DNA of 64,000 bases from Rhodeus uyekii (lineage: Eukaryota; Chordata; Actinopteri; Cypriniformes; Acheilognathidae). The notes beneath the pieces are model-generated. The model had not been told where the DNA came from, ran no database searches, and saw only the letters and a list, made by a program, of their open reading frames with translations. The position numbers and the translations under genes are program-made. Below, in pieces: positions 48,668 to 58,538 of the stretch. The stretch lies in NCBI GenBank assembly GCA_037043235.1, contig JAWRVZ010000110.1, positions 1,771,501 through 1,835,500 on the forward strand, in the 5' to 3' direction. How positions within the stretch are numbered: the stretch's first letter is position 1; each line of letters begins with the position of its first letter.

Positions 48668-50747
48668 CGCCAGAGGCAAGCCGCACCAAGGCGGTCAGCT
48701 CCGTGTCCGGTTCCCGAGGGAGCCCGTCTCGGAGGCACTGCCCCCTCTAAGGAGGGTCCTAGAGCATTCCACCAGTACGGTGTCCGGAAACCCCGGCCCT
48801 GTGGTGTCTCTGCTCGTATCAGAGATCAGTCTCGAGAGGCTGATTCCCTTAGTAGAGTTCCAGGCCGCATGGTTGCGTCTGCCGGGCATCTCTCAATGGG
48901 TCCTGCGCACAGTAACCTCCGGGTACAAAATTCAATTCGGGGCTTCACCACCCCGTTTTATGGGGATCCTATCGTCCGCGGTAGGGCCCCAGCAGGCTCT
49001 GATTATGGAACAGGAAGTAGACTCTCTGCTGGAGAAAGGGGCCATCGAGTATGTGCCCCTTACAGACAGACAGTCCGGTTTCTTCAGCCGATACTTCATA
49101 GTTCCGAAGAAGGATGGAGGGTTGCGGCCCATTCTGGATTTGCGTCTTCTAAATCGCACTATCTTGCGTCTAAAATTCAAAATGTTGACGCTCAGGCAGA
49201 TTGTGACGCATATCAGGTCCGAGGACTGGTTTGTCACAATCGACCTAAAAGACGCATACTTCCACATCTCCATCCTTCCTCAGCATCGGAAGTTCCTACG
49301 GTTCGCCTTCGGGGGGAAGGCGTACCAGTATCGTGTACTTCCGTTCGGCCTATCGCTCTCACCCCGCACGTTCACGAAGGTCGTGGACGCTGCACTGGCT
49401 CCGTTGCGGTTACAGGGCATCCGTGTCCTCAATTATATAGACGATTGGCTAGTAATAGCCCAATCGTCTCAGTTAGCAGCACGTCATCGAGATGTCGTGC
49501 TTGCTCACATGCAAGAGCTGGGGTTAAGGTTGAACACCAAGAAGAGTGTGCTTTCTCCTGCTCAGAGAACCACCTTCTTGGGAGTCATTTGGGACTCGGA
49601 AACAATGTCTGCTCGGCTATCCCCCGGGCGCATTCATTCCATTCAATCAACTGTCGAGAGCATAAAATTAGGCCAGCTACGCACTGTCAAACACTTTCAG
49701 AGAGTGTTAGGGCTCATGGCAGCAGCGTCCAGCGTTATACCGCTCGGCCTGCTGCACATGAGACCCCTGCAGTGGTGGCTCAGGACCAAAGGGTTTTCCC
49801 CGAGGGGCAACCCGCTTCGCACAATCAAGGTCACGAGGCGATGCCTACGCACCTTGACCCTGTGGAAGAACATCTGGTTCCTGTCACAAGGCCCCGTGTT
49901 GGGGGCTCCGTCTCGACGAGTAACTCTGTCAACGGATGCCTCCCTCACAGGTTGGGGGGCGGTTCTGAGGGACCGCTCCTCACAAGGGCTTTGGAGCCTG
50001 CGGCACCAGTCCTGGCACATAAACCTGCTGGAGTTACTGGCGGTCCGCAGAGCGCTACTTGCTTTCCTCCCAGACCTAATTGGGCATCATGTCACTGTTT
50101 TCACAGACAGCATGACAGTGGTGGCTTACATCAATCACCAGGGAGGTCTTCGTTCTCGTCCGATGTACAAATTGGCGAGACAAGTTCTTCTCTGGGCCCA
50201 GGGCAAGCTGCTCTCACTCAGGGCAGCTCACATCCCTGGAGTCCAGAACATAGGAGCAGACTTCCTGTCGAGGCAGGGGCCGAGGCCCGGGGAATGGCGG
50301 CTCCACCCCGAGGTGGTGGAGCAGATTTGGAAGAGATTCGGGAAGGCACAGGTAGACCTGTTTGCCTCGGTCGAGAATACTCATTGCCCTCTATGGTTCT
50401 CCTTAACGTACCCAGCGCCGCTGGGGCAGGATGCCATGATGCAGGTGTGGCCGAGGCTACACCTGTACGCTTTTCCCCCGATTGTTCTGCTCCCGGGAGT
50501 TCTGGCCAAAGTTCGTCGGGACAGGGTCCGTCTCACGCTGGTGGCCCCCTTTTGGCCCAGCAGGATCTGGTTCTCGGACCTGATATCCCTCCTAGACGGA
50601 GTCCCCTGGGAGATTCCGGTCAGGGGGGATCTTCTGTCCCAGGCGGAGGGTTGTGTTATTCACCCCCGTCCAGAACTTCTGAAGCTGAAGGTCTGGCCCC
50701 TGAGGGGGTCCAGTTCTTCGAATCTGGTCTCACAGCCGAGGTTGTAG
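48636..50747 (+). CDS. DIRS ORF2: reverse transcriptase-RNase H polyprotein
   Basis: 703 residues from ATG 48,636. The RT domain spans about residues 130-330: FIVPKKDGGLRPILDLRLLN, then DLKDAYFH with the first catalytic Asp. Next are FAFGGKAYQYRVLPFGLSLS and YIDDW with Asp269/Asp270. RNase H follows at about residues 430-560, with acidic positions in STDAS, LLELLAV, FTDSM and ADFLSRQG. The segment after it (QVDLFAS...WPSRIWFSDL) is the usual C-terminal extension of vertebrate DIRS proteins and may be the reported methyltransferase-like region. It synthesises element DNA from its RNA. No stop or frameshift is seen and all catalytic residues are present. Confidence 0.95.
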   Translation: MPRRLPLSVPDARGKPHQGGQLRVRFPREPVSEALPPLRRVLEHSTSTVSGNPGPVVSLLVSEISLERLIPLVEFQAAWLRLPGISQWVLRTVTSGYKIQFGASPPRFMGILSSAVGPQQALIMEQEVDSLLEKGAIEYVPLTDRQSGFFSRYFIVPKKDGGLRPILDLRLLNRTILRLKFKMLTLRQIVTHIRSEDWFVTIDLKDAYFHISILPQHRKFLRFAFGGKAYQYRVLPFGLSLSPRTFTKVVDAALAPLRLQGIRVLNYIDDWLVIAQSSQLAARHRDVVLAHMQELGLRLNTKKSVLSPAQRTTFLGVIWDSETMSARLSPGRIHSIQSTVESIKLGQLRTVKHFQRVLGLMAAASSVIPLGLLHMRPLQWWLRTKGFSPRGNPLRTIKVTRRCLRTLTLWKNIWFLSQGPVLGAPSRRVTLSTDASLTGWGAVLRDRSSQGLWSLRHQSWHINLLELLAVRRALLAFLPDLIGHHVTVFTDSMTVVAYINHQGGLRSRPMYKLARQVLLWAQGKLLSLRAAHIPGVQNIGADFLSRQGPRPGEWRLHPEVVEQIWKRFGKAQVDLFASVENTHCPLWFSLTYPAPLGQDAMMQVWPRLHLYAFPPIVLLPGVLAKVRRDRVRLTLVAPFWPSRIWFSDLISLLDGVPWEIPVRGDLLSQAEGCVIHPRPELLKLKVWPLRGSSSSNLVSQPRL

Positions 50748-51721
50748 AGACCATCCTTCAGTCCAGAGCTCCCTCCACGAGGAAACTCTACGCTCTAAAG
50801 TGGAAACTCTTCTCTGCTTGGTGTAGCGTAAGGCAGTTAAACCCAGTAACCTGTCCCGTTGGCAAAGTGCTGGAGTTCCTGCAGGAGAAGTTTGCGACAG
50901 GGTTGGCCCCTTCTACCTTGAAGGTTTATGTGGCTGCCATAGCGGCTTGCCACATACCTTTGGGAGGGGTGTCCTTGGGCAGGGACCCCCTAGTCTCTCG
51001 TTTCCTTCGTGGCACTCTAAGGCTGAGACCTGTGGCACAGACCAGGGTTCCTGCCTGGGACTTGTCTTTGGTACTCCAAGGCCTGTCCCAGGCACCCTTT
51101 GAACCATTAGAGGAGCTTCCTATTAAACTCCTCTCCCTAAAGACCCTTCTTTTGCTGGCTATCACCTCGCTTAAGAGGGTCGGGGATCTTCAAGCTCTCT
51201 CGGTGGTTCCTTCTTGCCTCGAGTTTGCGCCCGGGATGACGAAGGTTTTTCTTCACCCGAGGCCAGGCTATGTCCCTAAGGTTCTTACGAACGTGGCTCG
51301 GTCTATCATGCTACAGGCCTTCTGTCCTCCCCCCTTTGACGATCATGAGCAGGAGCGAAAGAACAAGGTCTGTCCAGTACGAGTACTGGACGCTTACGTC
51401 CTCAGGACTGCTACCTGGCGTAAGTCAAACCAACTGTTCGTTTGTTTTGGGACCCCTGAGGGGGCTCCAGCTTCCAAACAAACCCTAAGCCGATGGATAG
51501 TCGAGGCTATCTGTCTGGCTTATGAGTCGGCCGGACATGCTTCTCCCCTGAGGGTCCGGGCCCACTCCACTAGGAGCGTGGCGACCTCCAAGGCGTTTCT
51601 CTCAGGAGTTTCCCTTGCTGATGTTTGTGCTGCGGCTGGCTGGTCCTCACCGCACACCTTTATGAGATTCTATCAGTTAGATCTCGATTCCGCTCCGGGA
51701 ACGAGGGTGCTCTCTCAGTGA
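50700..51721 (+). CDS. DIRS ORF3: tyrosine recombinase
   Basis: The recombinase domain begins around VQFFESGLTAEVVETILQSR and runs to the stop at 51,719. The open frame extends back to an ATG at 48,869 (950 codons). Its first two thirds translate the RT gene in a shifted frame and look like by-product sequence, so the true start is uncertain and may be reached by splicing or re-initiation. Visible catalytic features of the phage-integrase fold are Arg in LKRVGDLQAL, the H-x-x-R box in HSTRSVATSKAF, and the nucleophile Tyr in MRFYQLDL. An N-terminal SAM-like part (STRKLYALKWKLF) is also present. It would integrate the circular DNA at GTT. Confidence 0.93.
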
Positions 51722-51773
51722 GCTGAGACACATCCGTAGGCCGGCGTCGCTGAGGTGACGTTGGTATAACGTT

Positions 51774-51874
51774 CCCCTAGCGTTTTCTGACGCAGCTCGA
51801 AGTTCCCATGAAAGGGAACGTCTCGGGTTACGTATGTAACCCTGGTTCCCTGAAGGGGAACGAGACGCTGCGTC
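51774..51874 (+). other. DIRS internal complementary region (ICR)
   Basis: 51,774-51,819 is the exact inverse complement of the extreme left end plus the first ITR bases. 51,820-51,874 is the exact inverse complement of the extreme right end. They abut at AAC|GTC. In the DIRS replication model this region templates completion of both termini and closes the circle. Confidence 0.93.
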
Positions 51875-51921
51875 TTCGCCTCAGCTCCTTGCGCCTCCGG
51901 GCCCGCTTCAGACACTCTTTT

Positions 51922-52067
51922 GCTGTCACTTCCGGGTTCCGGCGCGCTTTTATGCTCTGTTCATGACGTCACTTCCGTGACTCGCATTCACACGCGTAAA
52001 ATTCCCATTGGTTGTACACATCTTCACGTGACTGACGTCAAGGGTTTCCCCTAGCGTTTTCTGACGC
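51922..52067 (-). repeat. Right inverted terminal repeat of the DIRS element
   Basis: Inverse complement of 46,979-47,124. Carries CTTTTATG, the inverted TATA-like box. Confidence 0.93.
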
Positions 52068-52245
52068 AGCGTCTCGTTCCCCTTCAGGGAACCAGGGTTA
52101 CATACGTAACCCGAGACGTTTTTACCAATTGCTTACACACAAAATCTTTTCATGTCACACGATTTTTGAAACCTCTCACTCAAAGTGCAAAACTACATGC
52201 CAATTCTTCAAAACCATAAGCTTTTTGTCAGCCTTTGTTTTTACA

Positions 52246-53654
52246 GTTTTTTCCAATTGCTTAGACACGTTTTCAAAACTAAGTCTCCTTTTTTCAAAAC
52301 TCTACACACAATTCTCAAAACTGCACACACAAAATGCAAAATGCCTCACATCTCCTTCAAAAATGCAACACTGCATTCAAAATGCCATAAACACATGTCA
52401 GAATGAAGCATTTGCATCAAATGGCAAACACTTCTTTCATAATAATACATTTTTGGATATACCATGTAAACATTGCTATTCTAAATCTAAAGCTCATTGC
52501 TCTTTCATAGGCTTATATCTACATTTCAATACAATGTTCTACAGTGAAAGTAATCTGGGTAACAAGTGCACCGGAAACTCCAATGCAATGTAGAAACAAA
52601 AAATATTTATTAGGCCAAACATTACTGTTGTATACATTAGCGTACAACAAAACTATAAACGTATAAACCAAAAGTATATTCTTTACTGTAGAATACAGTA
52701 AAGTGTGTGTCGGGTCCTGGTCCAGTAATGGGCAGGGGGGAGGGGGGGTGTGTTTGCAGTCCCCAATGCTAAACTTCATCTCTTGTCCGAGCTTGTTCTG
52801 GCCACAATACTTCGTCCACATCACAAGATACGTTTTTTCTTTCCAAACATCGAGGGAAGTATGGCGTATCCAACCTTGAACAGAGGCAACCTCTATGTCC
52901 CCACATGTGTCCTCCATTGCCTGGAGAAGCGGCATGCGGGCAAAGGGTTGGCGATTATACACTTTCCAGCACCAGGCTGAGAAGAATTATTCTATGGGAT
53001 TTAGAAAAGGTGAATATGGGCGTAGGTACAAAACTATAAATTGTTGATGGGTGGCAAACCAGTTTTGGACCAGAACAGCCCGGTGAAAACTAGCATTGTC
53101 CCATATAACCACAAATCTAGCAGGGGCCTGATCTGGATCAGAGACAAGCATTGTGAGAATTGCATCCACAAAAGTCCTTCTCCTCCTCTTGGTATTTGTC
53201 CTCGTTGTCTCCTGCCTCTTCCTCCTACTCCTCTTTCTCTCTGTTCATTGTTAGCATTCATCGTTCAAAACAGGTAATCTGACCTTTGATGTATTTATAG
53301 GTCTATCTATACTACTGTAAAGTAAAGCAGCGATTGGTTAGTGATCAGTTAAGCAGTTAGTGTTTGCACGTGTGAGGAGTGTGTCTGTGTGACCTGGTGA
53401 ATAAGTGTAGCGTTTTGATTGATTGTGTTTGGAAAAGGAAAGCAAGTAACTTCCTGATAGATCTTTGTGTTTTAGGTAGAGAATTGTGTGTTGTGTTTTG
53501 AAAAAAGTGTTTTATGCAATTGAAAACTGAGTCACAGGTTGAGAAATAGCTTATGGTTTTGAAGATTTGGCATGCAGTTTTGCACTTTGAGTGAGAGGTT
53601 TCAAAAATTGTGTGACATGAAAAGATTTTGTGTGTAAGCAATTGGAAAAAACTG
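52246..53654 (-). mobile_element. IS630/Tc1-mariner-type element C1, inserted into sister copy C0
   Basis: Starts CAGTTTTTTCCAATTGCTTAGACACG and ends GTGTGTAAGCAATTGGAAAAAACTG with TA on both sides. It lies antiparallel to C0 and about 1.4 kb long. The minus-strand transposase relic starts at about 53,261 (MNANNEQRER, RG-rich). The DDE segment (DNASFH..., YSPFLNPIE) is in a different frame. Within that segment the Asp-to-Glu spacing is 35 residues, and a stop follows NPIE. Non-functional. Confidence 0.8.
52519..53261 (-). pseudogene. Transposase relic of element C1
   Basis: An N-terminal RG-rich start (MNANNEQRER, GGRGRRQRGQ) joins out of frame to the catalytic part (SDPDQAPARFVVIWDNASFH, YSPFLNPIE then stop). 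The C-terminal block WKVYNRQPFARMPLLQAMED...VQGWIRH lies in a third segment. The helix-turn-helix domain and the first catalytic Asp region are deleted. IS630/Tc1-mariner DDE family by the DN.SFH and SPFLNPIE motifs. Confidence 0.8.
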
Positions 53655-53915
53655 TAATTGCATAAAACACTTTTTTCAAAACACTACACACAATTCTCTA
53701 CCTTAAACACAAAGATCTATCAGGAAGTGACTTACTTTCCTTTTCCAAACACAATCAATCAAAATGCTACACTTATTCAGCAGGTCACATAGACACACTC
53801 CTCACATGTGCAAACACTAATTCCTTAACTGATCACTAACCAATCACTGCTTTACGTTACAGTAGTATAGATCGGTTTATAAATACATCAAAGGTCAGAT
53901 TGCCTGTTTTGAACA

Positions 53916-54370
53916 ATGAATGCTAACAATGAACAGAGAGAAAGAGGAATAGGAGGAAGAGGCAGGGGACAACAAGGACAAATGCCAAGAGGAGGAGAAG
54001 GACTTTTGTGGATGCAATTCACTCAATGCTTGTCCTGATCCAGATCAGGCCCCTGCTAGATTTGTGGTTATAAGGGACAATGTTAGTTTTCACTGGGCTG
54101 TTCTGGTACAAAACTGGTTTGCCACAAATCCACAATTTGTAGTTTTGTACCTACCCCCATATTCACCTTTCCTAAATCCCATAGAGTAATTCTTCTCAGC
54201 CTGATGCTGGAAAGTGTATGATCGTCAACCCTTTGCCCGCATGCCGCTTCTCCAGGCAATGGAGGATGCATGTGGGGACATAGAGGTTGCCTGTGATGTG
54301 GTGTGATTGTGATGTGGACAAAGTATTGTGGCCAGAACAAGCTCAGAGAAGAGATGAAGTATAGCACTGG
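53916..54370 (+). pseudogene. Transposase relic of element C0
   Basis: ATG 53,916 gives MNANNEQRER and an RG-rich segment, then runs out of frame just after CTCAATGCTTG. The catalytic segment (DNVSFHWAVLVQNWFA, SPFLNPIE then stop) and the RMPLLQAMEDACGDIEV block follow. Same internal deletion as the C1 and C3 copies. Confidence 0.75.
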
Positions 54371-54849
54371 GGACTGGTCCTGTACCGGGACCCCCCACAC
54401 ACTTTACTGTATTCTACTGTAAAGAATATACTTTTGGTTTACATGTTTATAGTTTTGTTGTACGCTAATGTATACAACAGTAATGTTTGGCCTAAGAAAT
54501 ATTTTCTGTTTCTACACTGCATTGGCGTTTCCCAGATTACTTTCACTGTAGAACATTGTATTGAAATGTAGATATAAGTCAATGAAAGACCAAAGAGCTT
54601 TAGATTTAGAACAGCAGTGTTTACATGATATATCCAAAAATGTATTATTATGAAAGTAGTGTTTGCCATTTGATGCAAATGCTTCATTCTGACATGTGTT
54701 TATGGCATTTTGAATGCAGTGTTGCATTTTTGAAGGAGATTTGAGGCATTTTGCATTTTGTGTGTGCAGTTTTGAGAATTGTGTGTATAGTTTTGAAAAA
54801 AAGGAGACTTAGTTTTGAAAACGTGTGTAAGCAATTGGAAAAAACTGTA

Positions 54850-55525
54850 AAGCAATCAGGTAATTGCAACTCACAGTAGTAATGTACAGCAAGTATCAGC
54901 ACTTGCATACTGTAAAAATATAGCATCCCAACTGCAGAAGAAAATATATTTTGCCTGCCTGTGTTTAGTGTTTTGCAACACAAGTGCATCACAGTGCAAA
55001 ATGTTTTTTAGTGAGTGAGAATGTTGAGAGTTTTGCAAAAAGAGTTCATGTGATTTCCAAATGGTGTCTGCCTGAGCGTGTTCAAGGTTTTACAAAGAGT
55101 GATTGATTTGTCATATTGGCTTAGGCTATTGAGAATTTGGTTAAGATAATGGGATTTAGTGTTTTAGCAATTTAGAAAACAACAATATTTTTTTTTCTTT
55201 TTGTACTCATTCACCAGTCACAGATAACACAATTGTTTAATTATTGAAGAAGAGTTGAAGAGTTGACCCCCTACTTTGACTTTCAAACCTGTCTGATTTT
55301 CTTTGTTCTGTGGAACAGAAAAGAGAATGTTTTAAAGAATGCAAGGTAATGTCTAAACTGTTTAAGAGTAAACACTGGAGGTAGACTTGATTTATCCCTG
55401 AAGGTTTAGACCCTTGGCAATACAAAAGAACTGTACAGTATATGGATTAAAATAATAATTAGTTGAGAAACTGTGGATATAAGAATGGTGACAACAAGGC
55501 CTCTGGTTTAGAAGTGACCTTCCAC
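54850..55525. other. AT-rich stretch with degraded mariner-like terminal sequence
   Basis: Phrases such as GTTTAGTGTTTTGCAACACAAG, TTGAGAGTTTTGCAAAAAGAG and GTTTTAGCAATTTAGAAAAC resemble the subterminal AT-rich repeats of the C family. I could not define ends. No genes. Confidence 0.35.
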
Positions 55526-55529
55526 TATA

Positions 55530-55690
55530 AGTGTATATTTCACTACGTGAACAAAAGCGATCACAATTAATTAATGTTAACCACTTAATCACTTATAGAA
55601 GTATCACTGTGGTGAATGATGCAGCCAAACCAAGCCAAGCTGAGAGAATTAATGAGTTAAGGGGTGATAAAGGGGTTGGAATCGCATGAC
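55530..55690 (-). mobile_element. Internal fragment of the TACCTCGG transposon family
   Basis: TATATTTCACTACGTGAACAAAAGCGATCACAATTAATTAATGTTA and GTGGTGAATGATGCAGCCAAACCAAG match 61.99-62.18 kb in the same orientation. Both ends are missing. Confidence 0.7.
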
Positions 55691-55926
55691 ACTAAATCAC
55701 ACTAAAGTCCCTAAGAATGGACCTTTACTTCACATTAATTCATAGATAATACACATACTGTGAATGAACATGCACCTTTCATTGTGTGTATTATTACTGT
55801 TTTGTATATCACATGTATATTGAAGTACTGTATACTGTTTTACGCCTGCATTAGGACATAATTATTAGAGAATGTATCCTCTTTCTTACACACACACACA
55901 CACACACATAAATTGCATATATATAC

Positions 55927-56455
55927 TCAACTAAAGGATTATTAGGAACACCGTACTAATACTGTGTTTGACCCCCTTTTGCCTTCAGAACTGCCTTAAA
56001 TCTACGTGGCATTGATTCAACAAGGTGCTAAAAGCATAAAAGAAAAAATGTTGGCCCATATTGATAGGATAGCACCTTGCAGTTAATGTAGATTTGTGGG
56101 ATGCACATCCAGGGCACGAAGCTCCCGTTCCACCACATCCCAAAGATGCTCTATTGGGTTGAGATCTGTTGACTGTGGGGGTCATTTTAGTACATTGAAC
56201 TCATTGTCATGTTCAAGAAAACAATTTGAAATGATTCGAGTTTTGTGACATTGTGCATTATACTGCTGGAAGTAGCCATCTGAGGATGGGTACGTGGGTA
56301 CATGGTGGTCATAAAGTGATGGATATGATCAGAAACAATGCTCAGGTAGGCCGTGGCATTTAAACGATGCCCAATTGGCACTAAGAGGCCTAAAGTGTGC
56401 CAAGAAAACATCCCACACACCATTACACCACCACCATCAGCCTGCACAGTGGTAA
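55927..56455 (-). pseudogene. Tc1-like transposase remnant
   Basis: On the minus strand, a GGGVMVCGMFSWHTLGLLVPI block is followed by LNATAYLSIV and, frameshifted, the HN...KLESFQIVFL and SPDLNPIE-like region (reverse of CCCAATAGAGCATCTTTGGGATG). The 55,931 end AACTAAAGGATTATTAGGAACACC is typical of a widespread fish Tc1-like family. Only the C-terminal half is present, with frameshifts. Confidence 0.75.
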
Positions 56456-56459
56456 CAAG

Positions 56460-57000
56460 GCATGATGGATCCTTGTTCTCATTCTGTTTACTTGTAACAG
56501 AGGGTGACTCACAGGCAGGGATCCAAATGCTATGTCTTTATTAAGAGTAGTCATACAGGCAGATGATCAGGGCAAACAGAGAGATAAACGTAGTCAATAA
56601 TCCAGGCAGGGGTCACAAAGGCAGGCAGGCAGTATCAGGCACAATAATCCAGTTATCAATCATAAGCGGTATTCCAGGCAAAGGTCAGGGCAGGCAGAAC
56701 AGGATCAAAAACGGGTAAACAGGCAGAACTGGTAACAGGCAAACAGACAGGGACTATAAACGCTCAGAAATGACAACCGGGGCTAATCAAGACTTTGCGG
56801 TGAGTGTGTGTGTGTGAAGCAGTCTTTTATAGTCCAGGTGATGGTGAACAGGTGATGTGACAAACAATGATAATGGAGTCCAGCTGTGTGTGTGTAATCA
56901 GTCCAGTGTGATGGTTGCTGGGAAATGTAGTGTGTAGTGAAGTGTCAGTATAAGTGAGTGAGCTCCTTCTGGTGGCCATGGAGGGGAGCGCAGAGCTCAT
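56460..57000. repeat. Repeat of CAGGCAG-rich cyprinid type
   Basis: Many AGGCAG/CAGGCA and GGTCA words, then TCCAGCTGTGTGTG and CTGGTGGCCATGGAGGGGAGCGCAGAGCTCA. I recognise this as a recurring fish dispersed repeat, perhaps the internal edge or LTR of a retroelement. Class not determined. Confidence 0.4.
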
Positions 57001-57095
57001 AATCATAACATTACGTCAAATTCTGACTCTACCATCTGAATGTCTCAATAGAAATCAAGACTCATCATGGAAATCCACTGCTTCTTGTATATATA

Positions 57096-57121
57096 CAGTA
57101 ATACCTCGGTTAACGAGTTTA
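57096..57121 (+). mobile_element. Terminal stub of the TACCTCGG transposon family
   Basis: CAGTAATACCTCGGTTAACG flanked on the left by TA is the element's left end. After 26 bp it is interrupted by element C3 at TTTA. The rest of the copy is not found beyond C3. Confidence 0.7.
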
Positions 57122-58538
57122 CAGTTTTTACCAATTGCTTACACACGTTTTCAAAACTAAGTCTCCCTTTTTGAAAACTCTACACACAATTCTCAGAACT
57201 GCACACACAAAATGCACAATGGCTCAAATCTCCTTCAAAAACGCAACACTGCATTCAAAATGCCACAAACACATGTCAGAATTAAGCATTTGCAAACACT
57301 ACTTTCATTAAACAATTTTTTTGATATACCATGTAAACACTGCTGTTCTAAATATAAAGCTCTTTGGTCTTTCATAGGTTTATATCTACATTTCAATACA
57401 ATGTTCTACAGTGAAAGTAATCTGGGTAAGAGGGTACACTGGAAACGCCAATACAATGTAGAAACAGAAAATATTTATTAGGCCAAACATTACTGTTGTA
57501 TCCATTAGTGTACAACAAAACCATAAACATCTAAACCAAAAGTATATTCTTTACAGTAGACTACAGTAAAGTGTGTGTGGGGTCCCGGTCCAGGTATTGG
57601 CAGGGGGGAGGGGGAGGGCGGGGGTGCAGTCTCCAGTGCTAAGCTTCATCTCTTCTCTGAGCTTGGTCTGGCCACAATACTTTGTCCACATCACAAGATA
57701 TATTTTCTCTTGCTAAACATCGAGGGAAGTATCTCCTAGCATGTCGTATCCAACCTTGGACAGAGGCAACCTCTATGTCCCCACATGCATCCTCCATTGC
57801 CTGGAGAAGCGGCATGCGGGCAAAGGGTTGGCGATCATACACTTTCCAGTGCCAGGTTGAGAAAAAATACTCTATGGGATTTAGGAAAGGTGAATATGGG
57901 GGTAGGTACAAAACTACAAATTGTGGATGGATGGCAAACCAGTTTTGTACCAGAACAGCCCAGTGAAAACTAACATTGTCCCTTATAACCACAAATCTAG
58001 CAGGGGCCTGATCTGGATCGGGACAAGCATTGAGTGAATTGCATCCAGAAAAGTCCTTCTCCTCCTCTTGGTATTTGTCCTCGTTGTCTCCTGCCTCTTC
58101 CTCCTATTCCTCTTTCTCTCTGTTCATTGTTAGCGTTCATTGTTCAAATCAGGTAATCTGACCTTTGACATATATATATATATATAGGCCTATTTATACT
58201 ACTGTAACGTAAAGCAGTGATTGGTTAGTGATCAGTTAAGGAATTAGTGTTTGCACATGTGAGGAGTGTGTCTGTGTGACCTGCTGAATAAGTGTAGCAT
58301 TTTGATTGGTTGTGTTTGGAAAAGGAAAGCAAGTCACTTCCTGATAGATCTTTGTGTTTTAGGTAGAAAATTATGTGTAGTGTTTTGAAAAAAAGTGTTT
58401 TATGCAATTGAAATCTGAGTCAAAGGCTGAGAAATAGTTTATGGTTTTGAAGATTTGGCAAGTAGCTTTGCACTTTGAGAGGTTTAAAAAATCGTGTGAC
58501 ATGAAAAGATTTTGTGTGTAAGCAATTGGTAAAAACTG
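57122..58538 (-). mobile_element. IS630/Tc1-mariner-type element C3, uninterrupted copy
   Basis: Left end CAGTTTTTACCAATTGCTTAC and right end GTAAGCAATTGGTAAAAACTG are perfect inverted copies over about 21 bp. 1,417 bp. Serves as the reference for reading the nested copies at 52-54.8 kb. Left flank TA, right flank TT/TA. Confidence 0.85.
57639..58140 (-). pseudogene. Transposase relic of element C3
   Basis: ATG at 58,140 (MNANNEQRE, RG-rich) shifts frame near 58,025. The catalytic segment from 57,992 (RDNVSFHWAVLVQNWFA, YLPPYSPFLNPIEYFFSTW) runs openly through RMPLLQAMEDACGDIEV and DVDKVLWPDQAQRR to the stop at 57,639. The DDE C-terminus is therefore intact here, with 35 residues between the second Asp and the Glu. 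The helix-turn-helix and first-Asp regions are missing, as in C0 and C1. Confidence 0.8.

Larger units (their letters stand above)
46953..52117 (+). mobile_element. DIRS-type tyrosine-recombinase retrotransposon, apparently complete
   Basis: A 5,165-bp element. Unique left end 46,953-46,978, left ITR 46,979-47,124, three ORFs, internal complementary region 51,774-51,874, right ITR 51,922-52,067 (inverted, no mismatch seen by eye over 146 bp), unique right end 52,068-52,117. GTT is present at the left terminus and directly after the right terminus, with no target duplication. This is the DIRS architecture: replication via a circular intermediate and integration by tyrosine recombinase instead of a DDE integrase. 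All three ORFs are free of stops, so the copy is young and could be competent. Order is gag, RT-RNase H, YR. Confidence 0.93.
46951..54847 (+). mobile_element. IS630/Tc1-mariner-type element C0, interrupted by a DIRS element and by its own sister copy
   Basis: Pieces: 46,951-46,952 (CA), 52,118-about 52,245, and about 53,656-54,847. Joined, they start CAGTTTTTACCAATTGCTTACACAC and end GTGTGTAAGCAATTGGAAAAAACTG with TA on both sides (46,949-950; 54,848-849). The first gap is the DIRS element at 46,953-52,117. The second is a same-family copy (about 52,246-53,654) inserted at TA. The transposase relic is on the plus strand (53,916-54,370). The nested reading is inferred from colinearity with the uninterrupted copy at 57.1-58.5 kb. 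Confidence 0.8.

Noticed and set aside
48869..50700. A separate gene encoded by the long alternative frame over the RT gene
   Set aside because: The translation has no recognisable domain and tracks the RT codons. Only the part after about 50,700 is a real domain.
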